Of a stretch of 64,000 bases of DNA, positions 25,001 to 37,000 are shown piece by piece. The stretch's first letter is position 1. Each line of letters starts with the position of its first letter. The translations under genes and the position numbers were made by a program. Origin of the DNA: Lachnospiraceae bacterium (GTDB lineage: Bacteria; Bacillota; Clostridia; Lachnospirales; Lachnospiraceae); assembly GCA_910576335.1 (NCBI GenBank), contig CAJTIU010000004.1, positions 1-64,000 on the forward strand, given 5' to 3'. The notes beneath the pieces were generated by a model. That model had not been told where the DNA came from and searched no databases. It saw only the letters and a program-made list of their open reading frames with translations.

Positions 25001-26810
25001 GCTCTAATGCGGTTTCTTTTGTAAGCGTCAGCATTCCCTCCGCCAAATATCCGTATTCCTCCATCTCCCATAAGCCAATCATCGGGTCAGGGAGTGCGTC
25101 AATCTCTGCCTGTGCGTCAATGACCGCAAGGGCAGCCCCCTGGTTGCCTTCCGTTTCCTCATAATAGATATGCTCCGCAAGCTCCCTTGTCTTTTCCATG
25201 TCATTCAGCTTAAAGGCATAATTCACGATAAGGTTGCGCTCATCATCGGAAAAAGCGGTCTTGGCAAACTCTAACCGGTTGATGATGCCCTCCGCCTGCT
25301 TTGTCGGGGAAAGGTGGCGCATCATGGTTACCTCTTTCTTATCCAGGTCAATCTCAAAGTCATTGAACTGCGGCATACCGGAATTTCTGCCGCCGCCCAC
25401 AATGATAGGGATATAATCAGCCCCACAGCTTTTCAGACAGTCACGGATATTCTGTGTGTTCTTATCTTCCAGCTTTGTAAGCGCAGCCATGATCTCCTGC
25501 ACTCCCTCCGGCGTCTTATTGGTAATGCGCTCCACCTCAAAACCGTGCGAATGCGATATTTTCAAAATCACATCATCCGCACCAATAGGCTCCTTTGCCC
25601 TCTCGTTCAGCTCCATTTCCGCCTTTATGTCAATGACTTCGTTTGTGTCAGTATTATATCGGACATCCAAATGGTATTCACCGAACTCTTTTGTATCCTG
25701 GTTGGCGATCTCCGTAGTCCATGCACCCCTGCTCTCCAGGTATGCGGCAGCGCTCAGCCTGTCATTGTCATTCATGGCGGACAAGGCTTCCACAAGCTCC
25801 GCCGCATCCATACCCCGGACATTTACAAGGCTGTATTCGGACAGATCGCTGTTCTGTATCAGCAAAAGGCTCTCTTTTTCCTGCTCCTGCATCAGTTCCC
25901 GGTCACGCTGCAATTCCCGGAGCTGCCCCTCAATCCCCGTGATCAGTTCTGATGCCGTCCTGCGGATTGTGTCAAGGGAAGATTTCAGTTCCCTCATGTC
26001 ACGCCCTGTTGACCACCCGGCAATATACCCAAAGGAATAATCCGAAGTATCTATGCCGAAATGCTGGCACACGGTATAGGCAATGCTCTCGGCCTCCACC
26101 TCTTTGGTGTTCCTGTCCTTTGCGGGCGCAAGGATATCCTTGTTTACATCTTTATCATGCAGCATGGAATGGGCAGTTTCATGCACCATCGTCTTTAAAG
26201 TCTGGCTCTCGCTCATGCCCTCCTGCACCGCAATCCGCTTTTCCGTGGGGCTGAAGAAGCCTTTGGAATCGCCGGGAATGTCCTCAAAGCTGACCGGAAC
26301 CGGGGCAACATAGGTAATCGCCTTGATAAAGTCCTCATACCCCTCCACTGTGGACAGAAGCTCTTTTGCCTCCAGCTCCGGGATTGGCTCCCCCGATGTC
26401 TGCTTTACATCAAAGACGGACACAGCACGGAAAGCAGGGATTTTAACCTCGACTTCCTCCGTCTGCGGCGTGCCGTCCTTATCCAGCATGACCTCCCCGG
26501 TCACAGGGTCTAACTTATCCCTTTCCTCTTTGATCTTATAAGGGGCCGGGGCAAGGATACGGATTCCCCTCTCCCCCTTGTTTACATGGCGGTTGAAATT
26601 CCTCTGCCATGCCTGGTAGCCTGCCACTAAGGTTGCGTCAGGGCGCTGTAAGGCTATCAGCAGAGTGTTGTTGAAACTGTAATTATGGAATTTTGACATG
26701 GTGGAGAGATAACTTTTGTATTTCTCGCTATTAAAAAGCTCTTTTAAGCCTTCCTCCAGCTTGTCCGTGATCTCTTTTACTTTCTGCTTTTCTGTTCTTG
26801 CATCTGCCAT
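22044..26810 (-). CDS. Giant ArdC-like multidomain protein (1,588 aa)
   Basis: Domains in order: an ArdC-type N-terminal domain (about 1-150) with a metallopeptidase segment, HETAH near residue 210; a middle region with YodL and DUF4316 (about 670-760: YGIYQLK, HPADYKGHSLSVSDIVVL); DUF3849 (about 850-950); a disordered Glu/Pro/Gln-rich linker; an LPD16-like domain; and a nucleotidyltransferase fold near 1235 (VGSRCRGLEQEGSDLDVAVE). ArdC proteins protect incoming plasmid DNA from restriction. Two of the 25-bp palindromes lie in its linkers (23864, 24353). The start at 26810 follows AAAGGAAAATC. Confidence 0.85.
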   Translation of the reverse strand: MADARTEKQKVKEITDKLEEGLKELFNSEKYKSYLSTMSKFHNYSFNNTLLIALQRPDATLVAGYQAWQRNFNRHVNKGERGIRILAPAPYKIKEERDKLDPVTGEVMLDKDGTPQTEEVEVKIPAFRAVSVFDVKQTSGEPIPELEAKELLSTVEGYEDFIKAITYVAPVPVSFEDIPGDSKGFFSPTEKRIAVQEGMSESQTLKTMVHETAHSMLHDKDVNKDILAPAKDRNTKEVEAESIAYTVCQHFGIDTSDYSFGYIAGWSTGRDMRELKSSLDTIRRTASELITGIEGQLRELQRDRELMQEQEKESLLLIQNSDLSEYSLVNVRGMDAAELVEALSAMNDNDRLSAAAYLESRGAWTTEIANQDTKEFGEYHLDVRYNTDTNEVIDIKAEMELNERAKEPIGADDVILKISHSHGFEVERITNKTPEGVQEIMAALTKLEDKNTQNIRDCLKSCGADYIPIIVGGGRNSGMPQFNDFEIDLDKKEVTMMRHLSPTKQAEGIINRLEFAKTAFSDDERNLIVNYAFKLNDMEKTRELAEHIYYEETEGNQGAALAVIDAQAEIDALPDPMIGLWEMEEYGYLAEGMLTLTKETALELFDHDLSVYQLHEDGSETLIQGREQVTEYEGIFGIEKADWENEKSLRALQEELAEGRANKEAQLLYGDSDKYGIYQLKDIPEMRQFQFAGTESLKRRGIIKDNLDAIKPENYNLVYVGELFELQGRTQSATLEAVYEKFNIDHPADYKGHSLSVSDIVVLHEDGKNSAHFVDSFGFTGLPDFMRELEGIEEPEKGEAEPEAPQEETLDTSGHNDQKSDAEKTEQKSYPDFYGHTLVYAMEHGEVDRYLDSRKLDRECKEAVEGTIRQNFDGMHLKHDIVKPLEEQYGSDRIAFVLANTLQQESWDGRFSRDNKAWAAEYYIPENLVHGIDVNRELIISSHPAVLDGFIDIFRREVLEKEKEMSAAQEKEPDTSGHDVQKSEPGQADMEQPNPEKEEHQETERPEPEQEETPETKQAEPQSEQNKPEKADKTQLFEDMEDEDEIIDLGDEKDQVLAQMKKSLKGGQETELAFQIADRFISIQEVDGGYDYSIMGADYKEIDGGVYDNPDVSIREALDDILTDLKDNPFDNGARGNISDNDELIPIDYDGLMEKVEAANAIEPQAQGTVVENFKAKTNELFHEIGEMNPAEIEETVKCHVQAQLDESGIDAEIVDVAVVGSRCRGLEQEGSDLDVAVELSTSEREDVLFDTFNGDALHIGGVKVDINPITAQRTGTLETYLPQVEDYLEGVREAREKEPVSLSQEQAETEVTLTVAECGEFHNLGEFYENIPTVEEAVAIWKQIPPERMYGIPAIGINIHTPGTEAFEDVGMDILTGNRIDIDILDYIPDIKGNPQAMEMITELVAKLPEMEIDGNMGEEMEAKVWEKRMPDLTPAEQLAVEIDRFIYGYDTALYHDNNQSMTENVSEIAEALKQRDTRDMAMWFADIASDGTEPEERKRAMEFLGKLVEYKPLAKIEEMEEQNYNMVDNVLNNGAGEKAQKEENKRAQDRPAAKPSLKARLAEKKAQVAGQGREQEENIKNKQREM
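23864..23888. repeat. 25-bp palindrome, copy 1 (in ArdC-like gene)
   Basis: Perfect 12-base arms ACTTCTGGACAT and ATGTCCAGAAGT around a central C. Read in frame on the minus strand as TSGHDVQK, in a Pro/Glu-rich linker. Confidence 0.9.
24353..24377. repeat. 25-bp palindrome, copy 2 (in ArdC-like gene)
   Basis: One arm base differs (ACTTCTGGTCAT) and the centre is T; the other arm is intact. The frame is kept and gives TSGHNDQK, in the linker between DUF4316 and DUF3849. Confidence 0.85.
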
Positions 26811-26877
26811 ATTTGATTTTCCTTTCTCTGCATGAAAAAAAGACAATCTGTTATGACTATCTTTCTTCCTGAAAACA

Positions 26878-26925
26878 GAAAAAGCAGCGAATTGTTTTCT
26901 TATACAAAAACAAATTCACTGCTTT
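26878..26925 (-). terminator. Terminator of the Rpn nuclease gene
   Basis: On the minus strand AAAGCAGTGAATT...TTTT pairs with AAAA...AATTCGCTGCTTT and continues into TTTCTG. It starts about 30 bases after the Rpn stop and insulates the cassette from the ArdC-like gene. Confidence 0.65.
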
Positions 26926-26952
26926 ACTGTCTGTGTTATTTAGTTACTGTGA

Positions 26953-27885
26953 TTATGCCAGCACAAGCTCCCGTTTTTTGATGACAGCCTCTACTTCTTC
27001 AATCGTCTTTTTTACAATCTCTGCAATCTGAGCAGAATCATATCCCTTCTCATGCATTGTCATAATCACTTCTGCTAAAGTATTATCCTTGATTCCCTGT
27101 GACAAATTACACATGGCGCTCACGTCCTCTCTTATTCTATCATCTACTACAATACTATACTCTTTTTCAATGATTCCTAATTTTTCATCAACGGTCAGCT
27201 CCATTGAAAGCAACGTACTCAGCAGACGGTGAAGCTCATACTTCTCATCATGCTCCGGAAGTTCATTTGACATACCGATCAGGACAATATTCAGCAGGTC
27301 AAGTCTGCCTTTCCACGAATAGGAACCGAGCAGATCGTCTTTCGCAAGATGCACATAAGCCATGCTGCTTTCGTCCATGCCCATACATACCCAAATCGAA
27401 AAGACACGCCTGATGTCGTTATAGTTTGTCTTGACAAAATCCCGTTCCTTCTGCGAGGAAACAAGGCGGCTCACATAGAAAACTGCCCTGTTCAGGATAT
27501 GGTAGCCTGACGGTTCATCTTTCTGTGCTTCGACGTTCACGATAACCTGTGAGATACCGTCTTTCATACGCACATAAAAGATAATGTCAAACCTTACAAG
27601 CCCCTCGTTAATCTCCGCATTCTCCGTGTTCATCCCGACAATACGCTGCCCGTTTTCTTCTTTTTCCACATTGGTCAGCCCCGGCTCTACCGGAACCACG
27701 CTGATAAATGGCTCTCCCTCAATATAAGATACCACATTTTTCGGGTTCATTCCCTTAAATTCATCAACCGTCTTTACCAGAATATGCGCCAGAATGATCT
27801 TATTTCCCAACAGGCGCTTTGCCTTATCATCATACTGTGCGTCCTGGTCTGTTGCGCTGACCGCATTCTTTATTTCTGTATCCAT
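26953..27885 (-). CDS. Rpn-family PD-(D/E)XK nuclease (recombination-promoting/putative transposase)
   Basis: A 310-residue protein of the PD-(D/E)XK family called Rpn or 'putative transposase'. The catalytic core is visible as VRFDIIFYV followed by VIVNVEAQK (Asp, then Glu-x-Gln), with a C-terminal helical tail (YDSAQIAEIVKKTIEEVEAVIKK). Rpn proteins promote RecA-independent recombination in E. coli. It has its own promoter (27957-27985) and terminator and lies between the two giant backbone genes, so it looks like an inserted cassette rather than an original part of the operon. Confidence 0.85.
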   Translation of the reverse strand: MDTEIKNAVSATDQDAQYDDKAKRLLGNKIILAHILVKTVDEFKGMNPKNVVSYIEGEPFISVVPVEPGLTNVEKEENGQRIVGMNTENAEINEGLVRFDIIFYVRMKDGISQVIVNVEAQKDEPSGYHILNRAVFYVSRLVSSQKERDFVKTNYNDIRRVFSIWVCMGMDESSMAYVHLAKDDLLGSYSWKGRLDLLNIVLIGMSNELPEHDEKYELHRLLSTLLSMELTVDEKLGIIEKEYSIVVDDRIREDVSAMCNLSQGIKDNTLAEVIMTMHEKGYDSAQIAEIVKKTIEEVEAVIKKRELVLA

Positions 27886-27956
27886 CAGCCATAAACCTCC
27901 TTTTTGTATGGTGGAAACGCAAAAGCCATTCCCAAAAGGTATATGACCTCAATGCC

Positions 27957-27985
27957 ATTATACCCCGAAATCCCGGCTAAATCAA
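27957..27985 (-). promoter_or_regulatory. Promoter of the Rpn gene
   Basis: On the minus strand TTGATT (27980-27985) and a consensus TATAAT (27957-27962) are 17 bases apart, about 70 bases before the Rpn start, which has AAGGAGG. Confidence 0.7.
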
Positions 27986-28044
27986 TCGGAACTTTATAAT
28001 TGCCAGTCCGGATAATAATTGATATTTGATTAGTTTTATGTTTG

Positions 28045-31000
28045 TTACAGCGTTTTCTCCTTCCTTTTCGCTTTTTCCGTATCTGCCCGGTCTGCCCCGG
28101 ACGCTTGCGCTTTGTATGCCGCCAACTTTTCCTTTAACGATGCCCTCTGCGCAGGCTTGTCAGCCATTGCTGCCGCAGCTCTCATCCCTCCACTGCCTAT
28201 TGTGTAATCATGCCTTGCGTTTTCTACCGGGTACGGTATCGGTGTATTGGCGGCTCTTTCGCCTGTTTCCGGTCTTTCGGAAGTCTTTTCCGTCTGTGCT
28301 GACTTCTGGACATCATGTCCAGAAGTTTCCTGCCCCTCGTTTCCTTCTTCCGGCCCATCGTCCATGCCCAGCGCATTATCGCCCTTTTCGTCCATGTTAA
28401 GCAAAGCATTTAAGGCGGACAGCCGTTCCAGTTTTTCCGCAAGCTCCGCTTCCTGCACAAATGGCTTTGTGACCTCCACTTTTGCGGTTTCAAGCTGTCG
28501 CTCCACAGTTTCCAGTTTCGTCTGCGCTTCGGAAAGCTGCTTCGGCATGGATTCCAGGGCGTGGTTGATACGGGCAATGTTGCCGAGAGGGTCAGAACCA
28601 ATCTCCAGGTTATGGGAAAGCTGCCCTTTTAAATTCATCACAAATTTGTGATTAAACGAATCAAAGGACACGGCCATCTTAAACCCGGCATACTCCCCGA
28701 CCGTTGCAGGCACATTGACGGTTTTCATCTCCTTGCACATCTCCACAAGGGCGGCCCCGGCTTCTTTTTTATCCGTATAAGTCTTATCCCCGACTTTCAT
28801 CAAAAACTGCTCTTTATCTGCCGGGAGGTTTGCTTTTGCGGTCTGAATATCCACTTCCATGCCCTCTATCCTCTCCTTCAGGATAGCAATCTGCTGCGGA
28901 TAGTGCTTTGCGATATTGTCCTCAAGGCGGTATTTCTGGCTGGTGTGGTTTGCTTTCATCAGCTTCAGCTTTGAAACCTGAATATCGAGATCCATCTTTT
29001 CTTTTATGTAGGGATTCCCGGTAGCCAGGGCTTTCACCTCCGCATAACTAAGCGCCGCCTCGTCCACGTCCTCACAGCTACGCACCGGGGATTTGCTCGT
29101 CATGATCTGCCCGATGAATTTCTGCTTATTCTCAATAAGCTGCCAACTGTACGAATCGAATGTGCCTTCCGTCACATACCGGAAAATCTTAACCTTTGGA
29201 TTGAGGTTGCCCTGCCTTAAAATACGCCCTTCCTGCTGTTCAATGTCGGACGGGCGCCAAGGCACATCCAGGTGATGTAGAGCAATCAACCTGTCCTGCA
29301 CATTGGTTCCTGCGCCCATTTTCTGCGTGGAACCCAATAAAAAACGAACCTGCCCGCTTCTTACCTTGCCAAACAGCTCCGCTTTCCTTAATTCCGTATT
29401 CGCTTCATGGATAAACGCTATTTCCTCCGGAGGCACTCCTTTCTCCACCAGTTTGTTTTTTATATCCTCGTAAACATTAAATGTACCATCCCCTTTCGGT
29501 GTCGATAAATCACAAAAAATTAGCTGCGTGGACTTCTGCTCCTTTGTCTGCTCCCATATCTCAAATGCCTTTCCGACACAGGTTGCCGCTTTGGAAGTTT
29601 CATTGTCCGGTAGCATATCGTTAATAAGGCGCTGATCCAGGGCCAGCTTCCGCCCATCGTTTGTGATTTTCAGCATATTATCCTGATACGGCTCCACAAG
29701 CCTGTTACGCACCGCTTCCGCCCTGTCAGCCAGTGAGGAAACCATATCTTGCTGGTACTCGCTGGGCTTTAATACCACATTCTCATACTCTGCCTCCGGC
29801 ACAGGCAGCTTTAGCATATCCGGCGTTTGAATATCCGCACTTTCTTTGAATAATGCGATCAATTCCGGCAGGTTGAAAAACTTCGCAAACCTTGTCTTTG
29901 CTCTATATCCGGTTCCCTCCGGGGCTAATTCTATCGCTGTCTGCGTTTCGCCAAAAGAGGAAGCCCAACTGTCAAAATGCCCAAGCCCTAACTTCTGCAA
30001 CGTGCCATACTGGAGATAACGCATATTCGTGTAAAGCTCTGTCATACTGTTGCTGATCGGCGTTCCGGTTGCGAAAGTCACGCCCTTGCCGCCCGTCAGT
30101 TCATCCAGGTACTGGCACTTTGCGAACATATCCGAGGACTTCTGCGCTTCGGTCTGTGCGATGCCCGCCACGTTCCGCATCTTTGTATACAGGAAAAGAT
30201 TTTTGTAAAAATGGCTCTCGTCCACGAAAAGCCTGTCAACGCCAAGCTGCTCAAAGGTCACTACATTGTCTTTCCTTGATGTATCGTTCAGCTTTTCAAG
30301 CCTCGCTTCAAGAGATTTCCTTGTTTTCTCCATCTGCTTAATGGTATAGCGTTCCCCATTGTCGGCTTTCGCCTGCTCTATGGCAAGCTCGATCTCGCTG
30401 ATCTGCCTCTCTATCATGGCTTCCTGACGCTCCATTGACAGCGGTATCTTCTCAAACTGCGAATGCCCGATAATCACCGCATCATAGTCGCCTGTCGCTA
30501 TCCGGGAACAGAATTTCTTCCGATTGGCGGGCTCAAAGTCTTTCTTTGTTGCCGCAAGGATATTTGCGCCGGGATATAAACGGAGGAAATCACTCGCCCA
30601 CTGCTCCGTCAAATGGTTCGGAACCACAAACAGGCTCTTTTGGCATAAACCTAACCGCTTGCTCTCCATCGCCGCCGCTGTCATCTCAAAGGTCTTGCCC
30701 GCCCCGACACAGTGCGCCAGTAAGGTATTATCCCCGTATAAAACGTGTGCGACTGCGCTTTTCTGGTGGGGCTTCAATTCAATATCCGGTGTCATGCCGG
30801 GGAATTTCAGATGCTCCCCGTCATACTCCCTCGGCCTTGTGGAATTGAACAGCTTATTGTATTTCGCCACCAAGTCCTGCCTCCTGTCCGGGTCACGGAA
30901 TACCCAGTCCTTAAAGGCTTCCCGTATGGTGTCCTGCTTCTGCGCCGCAAGGGTGGTTTCCTTTTTGTTCAAAACCCGCTTTTCTTTCCCATCCTCCGTG

Positions 31001-34000
31001 ATTGTGTCATATACCCGGCTGTCTTTTAAATTCAGGGAATCCTCCAAAATCTGGTAGGCGTTCCTGCGGCTTGTTCCATAAGTCATGTTCACGAGGGAAT
31101 TTCCATAATCCGCATTTTTGCCCTTGACGTTCCACTGCCCGGTCACGCCGGAAAACTGTATGCCCATGACGTTCCTGTCAAGTAAATGCTGCGGCGTTTC
31201 AAAGGTGTCACGCATGAAATCCTCCAGGTACTCCGGCTTCACCCATGTTGCGCCGATACGCACCTCAATCTCACTTGCGTCAAGCTCTTTGGGCTGCACC
31301 TGCGTGAGCGCCTGCACATTTACGGCATATTCCGGGTGGTTCTCCGCATAGGTTTTCGCCGTTTCCAGCTTGTCACGGACGTTGCCGCTTAAATACTCGT
31401 CCGCCGTTTCCCATTTGTCCGTCACGGGATTCTGGAAGATAATTCCCGTCAGTTCCTCTTTTATCCTGTCAACGCTTTTCCCGGACAGCTCCGCCATATA
31501 GTCAAGGTCAACCTTCGCCTTCTCTGACAGCGACACCGCAAGGGCTTCGGTTGCCGTGTCAACGCTTGTGACAACCTCCGCTTTCTTAATGGTACGCTTC
31601 GTGAACATATCCGCCTTGCCCACAAATTTGCCTTCCTCGTCCGTCTTTTCAAGGGAGCATAACAGACAATAGCTGCTGTCCTGGTTAAACGCCCTCTTGT
31701 TGGTCTGGGAATTGATAAGCCCGTACTTTTTGGAGAAATCATCGTACAGCCGGTTTAACTCCGCCTGCTTTTCCTTAATGACGGTATCCGGGTATTCCTG
31801 AAGCTGCACATTGATCAGTTCCTGCGTACAATCCCGGATGCCCACCATGCCCTTAATGCGCTCCAGCATGGAATCTTTCATATCCACAGGCTTCATGACG
31901 GAGTTTTCCCGGTAATAGACCTTATCCTCCACAAGCGTATAACTGTAATTCTTTACCTCCGGGTCTGCCGGGATTGTCTGGTCTGACAGTCCATCGTCCA
32001 GCCCGTCAAGCTCTGCCTCCTCAATCTCCCCGTCAATGCGGCTTATGGCTTCCGCAAGCTGCTCCGCAAAGGGTCTTGACGTGTCAGGCTGGCAGGTGCT
32101 TTCCATCCCATACGGGCCGGAAACCATCTCCATTTTCCCCACGATCATCTCCGGGTGTTCGGCAAAATAGCTGTTCATGGCGATACCGTTTTCATCTTCC
32201 GAAAGGTGTACCCAATCCGGCTCCAAGTCCATAACCCGGTCACGCTTCTTTAAGAATAAAATATCGGAAGTGACTTCCGTTCCTGCGTTCTCCTTAAAAG
32301 CGGTGTTCGGCAGTCTGACCGCCCCCAAAAGCTCCGCCCTCTGCGCAAGGTATTTCCGCACTTCCGGGCTTTTCTTATCCATCGTCCCCTTGCTTGTCAC
32401 GAAAGCGACCACGCCGCCCGGACGCACTTTATCCAAAGTCTTTGCGAAAAAGTAATCGTGAATGAGGAAATTATTTTTATCATACTGCCTGTCCGCCACC
32501 TTGTACTGGCCGAACGGCACATTTCCCACCGCCACGTCAAAAAAATCGTTCGGGTAGTCCGTCTTTTCAAAGCCGGAGATCTTAATGTTGGCTTTCGGGT
32601 AAAGCTGCTTCGCAATCCGTCCGGTGATCCCGTCCAGTTCCACGCCGTACAGCCTGCTCTCCTGCATATTCTCCGGCAGCATACCGAAGAAATTGCCGAT
32701 ACCCATTGCAGGCTCCAATACATTTCCTTTTTCAAACCCCATATGTTCCAGGGCTTCATAGATACTGCGGATAATCACGGGGCTTGTGTAATGGGCATTT
32801 AAGGTACTCTCCCTTGCGGAAGCGTATTCCGCATCCGACAGCAGGCTCTTTAATTCCTGGTATTCCCCCGCCCATGCGCTTTTGCTCTGGTCAAAGGCAT
32901 CGGCAAGGCCGCCCCAGCCGACATACTGCGCTAAAATCTTCTGTTCCTCCGGTGTGGCTATGCGGTTTTCCCCCTCAATCTTTTCGAGGGTGCGGATTGC
33001 TTCTATATTCTTCCTGAATTTCTCTTTTGGTGAGAACCCTGCTCCTACCTTTGCCCCATCCATTCCGGGCGAATCTTCTGTGATATGGAAATTAACGGCT
33101 CCGGACTTGTCAATCTTCGGTTCTGCCTGCTTTGTGGGAATCCTGATGTCCGGCTCCGGCAGGGCATTTCCTGTTTCCTCCGCTAACAGCCGTTCAAAAT
33201 TTTCCTTACTCTCCGCCCGGAAGATCGGGTAGAGCAGTTTCGGGTCACGGAGCTGCACCTCCCTGTCGGAAATATTCTCAATGATAAACTCCGTTCCCTC
33301 AATGGTGACCGTATCGCCAACTTTATAATCCGGCTTTTCCGGTTCAGGCTTTTCCTTCTTTAATTTTTCCGGTTCGTCTTTCTCCGGCTCCCCGAAGTTC
33401 AGCTTTTCAATAACCACATCATAGGGCAGATTGTTCTTTTCGCCTGGATAGACCTCCACGGTTTCCGTTGTGTATCCCGTCCGGCCAGGCTCTTTTTCTT
33501 CTGACGCAAACAGGTGTGAATTCCGTTCATCCTGCCGCAGCAGCTTCTCAAAGCTTTCCTTACTCTCCAAACGGCGAGGGGGATTGGTCAGGGAGCGATC
33601 CATGATCTCCACATTCCAATCATCGGTTCGGGTAATCTCATAGGGCTTATTGTCCAGATATACCCTATCCCCAATCCGGTAATCCCGCTTCTGGACATCA
33701 TGTCCAGAAGTTTCCTGCGTTTTGCCGGACAGCATCTCCTCTTTCCGGGTAAAGTCATTCCAGACACGCTCTGAAACAGCAGAAAAATAAGGCGATTCAT
33801 CTTCCATGATTTCATACTCAAGCTCTTTCAGAGCCTCAAGGCTTTCTGCCCCTGCTATCTTTTCATGGTATTTAAAGTAAACCGCTTCCCTGCTGAGAAT
33901 CCCCTCCAGACGTTCTAATTCCGGCTCCGGCATCCGTTCCCATATATCATCCTTTTCTGTATGAATGGTAAAACCTTCTCCGTCGTCGTGGTATTCCAGG

Positions 34001-37000
34001 GTATATTGCAGGGTATCATGCTCTCCCCGTATGTCACATTCAAAGTCATATACCGTAGTCCGGGAACCCGCAAAATATTCTCTATTGGTCAAGACCAGAT
34101 TCTGTATATCATCTGCGGTCAGCGGCTTTTCCGTACCATCTTTCTGTACCTGTCCATCAGGAACCGCCTTTGCACGTTCAATCTCAATGGTATGCCACTG
34201 ATCCACCTCTGCCGCATTCTCGAAATCAATGCCGTTCCTGTGGCAGTAATCTACCGCTTCATCAACCGTTCCAAAAGTAGGCATATCCCCGTGGCTGTCA
34301 CGGTAGCTCTGTATTTCCTCCCCTGTGCTTCCGTCCATAACGGAAATATAATAACTGTCAGCAGAAGCGTCCGATGTAAGGGAAATGGCATAATAAAACC
34401 CCGGCTCTGCCCCGCCCTCAAAACGGGAATATACCTCCGCTTCATGGCGGTCAATATCCCGCATGGCTTCCAGGTCAATGTAATCATCTTCCACTTCATC
34501 CCGGTACGGCTTATGGTCATAGTCAAAAAAGTCCTTCCCATTTACCGACGCATAGAAGAAATCGCTGTCCTCCACGGAATTGCCAACGACATATATGTTA
34601 TCCCCGGCATTCCATTCATCCACCTTTACGCATTCCTGCCCGTCAATGGAAATCGTTTCGCCGGACTTCAAATCCTTCTGCATTGCAGAAGGATCGACAT
34701 CATGTCCAGAAGTTTTTTTCTGCGCCTGTTCTCTTTTATACCGGCTCTGCTTCTGCATGGACTGGAATACCATATCATCATAGGGGATCACATCAATCAG
34801 ATCGGCGTGATTGTCTATGTACTCCTGCGCCAGCTCCCGGTTGATAAAAAATCGGCCATGCTCCGGATAAGGTATCAGAAGCCCGTCCTCCGCCGTTGTC
34901 ACAAGGCGGTAGCGCACTCCCTCCCTGCCATCCGCATACTGGTGGGTATAAAATCCTATCGCCGGTTCCGCAAAATCCTCTGAGGATTCCAGCGCAACCG
35001 TGGTTTTCTCCATTTCTTCCGCATTGGCAGATTCTAAAGCGTAATCTTCCCCGCTTTCCTTTGCCCCGTCCAGCGTTTCCGAAACGGAAACCGGGCTTGC
35101 GTCCGTATCGTGGGTATCATACAGGGCATACCCTTCTACTTCTTTGTCAATCCAGAGAAATTCCCCATTCGGCAGCTTAGCGCTCCACTGTGCGGGCTGT
35201 CCGTTATCATCATCCGCTTCATGTATGATGTGCCACTCTAATTCTCCTTCCGCAATCTCCGGCACATCTTCCTGCGTCTGCTCCCGTTCCGCTTCGATCT
35301 GAGCCGCAAGCGCTTTCTCACGCTCAATATATCTCCTTGCCTGGTTGATAAAGCCGTTCAGCACGGCAGGGTGGGAAGCGGCGACTATACCCCGGCTCTC
35401 ATACATGGCATACGGTTCAATGGACTTTGCCCATTCCTTATTCTCTGGGGAAATCCGTTCTTCCTGACTGCGGTGCATGACGGTATTCGCAAGCACATAG
35501 CTTACACGCTCTACGCCGTATTCCCGGATAACGCCCTCCGCCGTTCCCTTTGGCAGACGGTGTCCGTCAAAATTCTCTGCGATAGCCCTGTCAATAGCAT
35601 CCTTGCAGGAAACCTTTGTGTCACGCTCTATCTTCTCCTGCGCCTGTTCAAGCTCTTTCTGTGCCTGTTCCTCTTTATACTCCGCATAGGCTTCCTTACC
35701 TTTCGGGGATAAATATTTATCTTCCCGGATAAGTTTGCGGATACGCTTCTCTACCGCTTTCCACGGTAACAGCACGTCCGCATAAGGGTTTGATAAATCC
35801 CCCTTTTTCAGACTGATGCCCTTAAAGTTATGATCCTCCCAACTGTGGTCAGCCCCCGCCAGCGCATGGGAACTGCCGCCCGTGCCGTATTCATGTTTCA
35901 AAAAATCAGCCGCATCCTTGCTGTCATGCCCCTTCATGAAATAATCATAGATACGGAATGAGCCGTGTACAAAGCCGCTTCCTCTGCCGAGCCTGTGGTC
36001 TATTTCGTCCTGCGTGATAAAGTCCTCTTTCTTCACCTCCACATGGTCAGATACCGGGAATGTTTTCTTCTGTAAAAGCAGGTTGTCAAGCTCCGCCCTG
36101 AGTTCTTCTTTTGACATAACAGAACGGAAACGCAGCTTCTTCTCTCCGCTTTCAAGCTGCGCCAGCGCTTTATCCATATGAGAAGTGACAAGATCAATCC
36201 CCTCCGGTGAGGATAACAGTTCCACCATTCTTGCGTGGGCATCCGAACGGTTCCCGACTTTCTCAAAGATTTCCTCCGGCATTTCCCCCATGCCGTCATA
36301 GAAAAAATATGCCGCAAAAGTGGCAATTCGCCCACGCTCCACCTCGTCCACAAGGTAAGCTTCATTTGCGCCCATATAAGAACCGTTTTCCACCTGGGAG
36401 CGTATCTGTGCTTCAATCTCTTTCCAGTCCATTGTAAGCGCCGGATTCTCCATTGCGGACGTACCCTTTCCGACACGCATTCCCTGTCCATCAAACCACA
36501 CGGCTACCTGTTTTCCCTCAAACTCAAAGCCTTTCCCGGTAGTGCCATATTCCTTTTTGAGAAATTCCGCCATTTCCTCCGGTGTCTTGCCCTGCTGGTA
36601 CTTGGCGTAAATGCGCTTGCGGCTGTTCTCCCTGCCGCCCCCGCTTCGCAGGATTGTGTCAATCTGCTCCTGCGGCAATGCTGCCTTTGGCTGACCGGGG
36701 CCTGCCTTTTCTGCCGGGATAATGCCATCCTCCGCTTCTTTCATGGCGATGCCGCCCACCTGCTCCGAGAACATGGAGAACAAATCAAGCTGCTGGTACA
36801 TCCCGTTTGTGTCGATCTGCTCCGCCTTTTCCCCCGGAAGCAGGTATACGTTGTCCTCCATATAGGAATTGACAAAGAAACGGGCATCCTCCCATGATAT
36901 AAGGGTTTCATTCTCCACCCCCGGCTTTCCGGTCATGTTGATGTGAATCCCGTCCTCATTGGCATAGAAACCGACAGGAATGCCCGCTGCCTCATACCCG

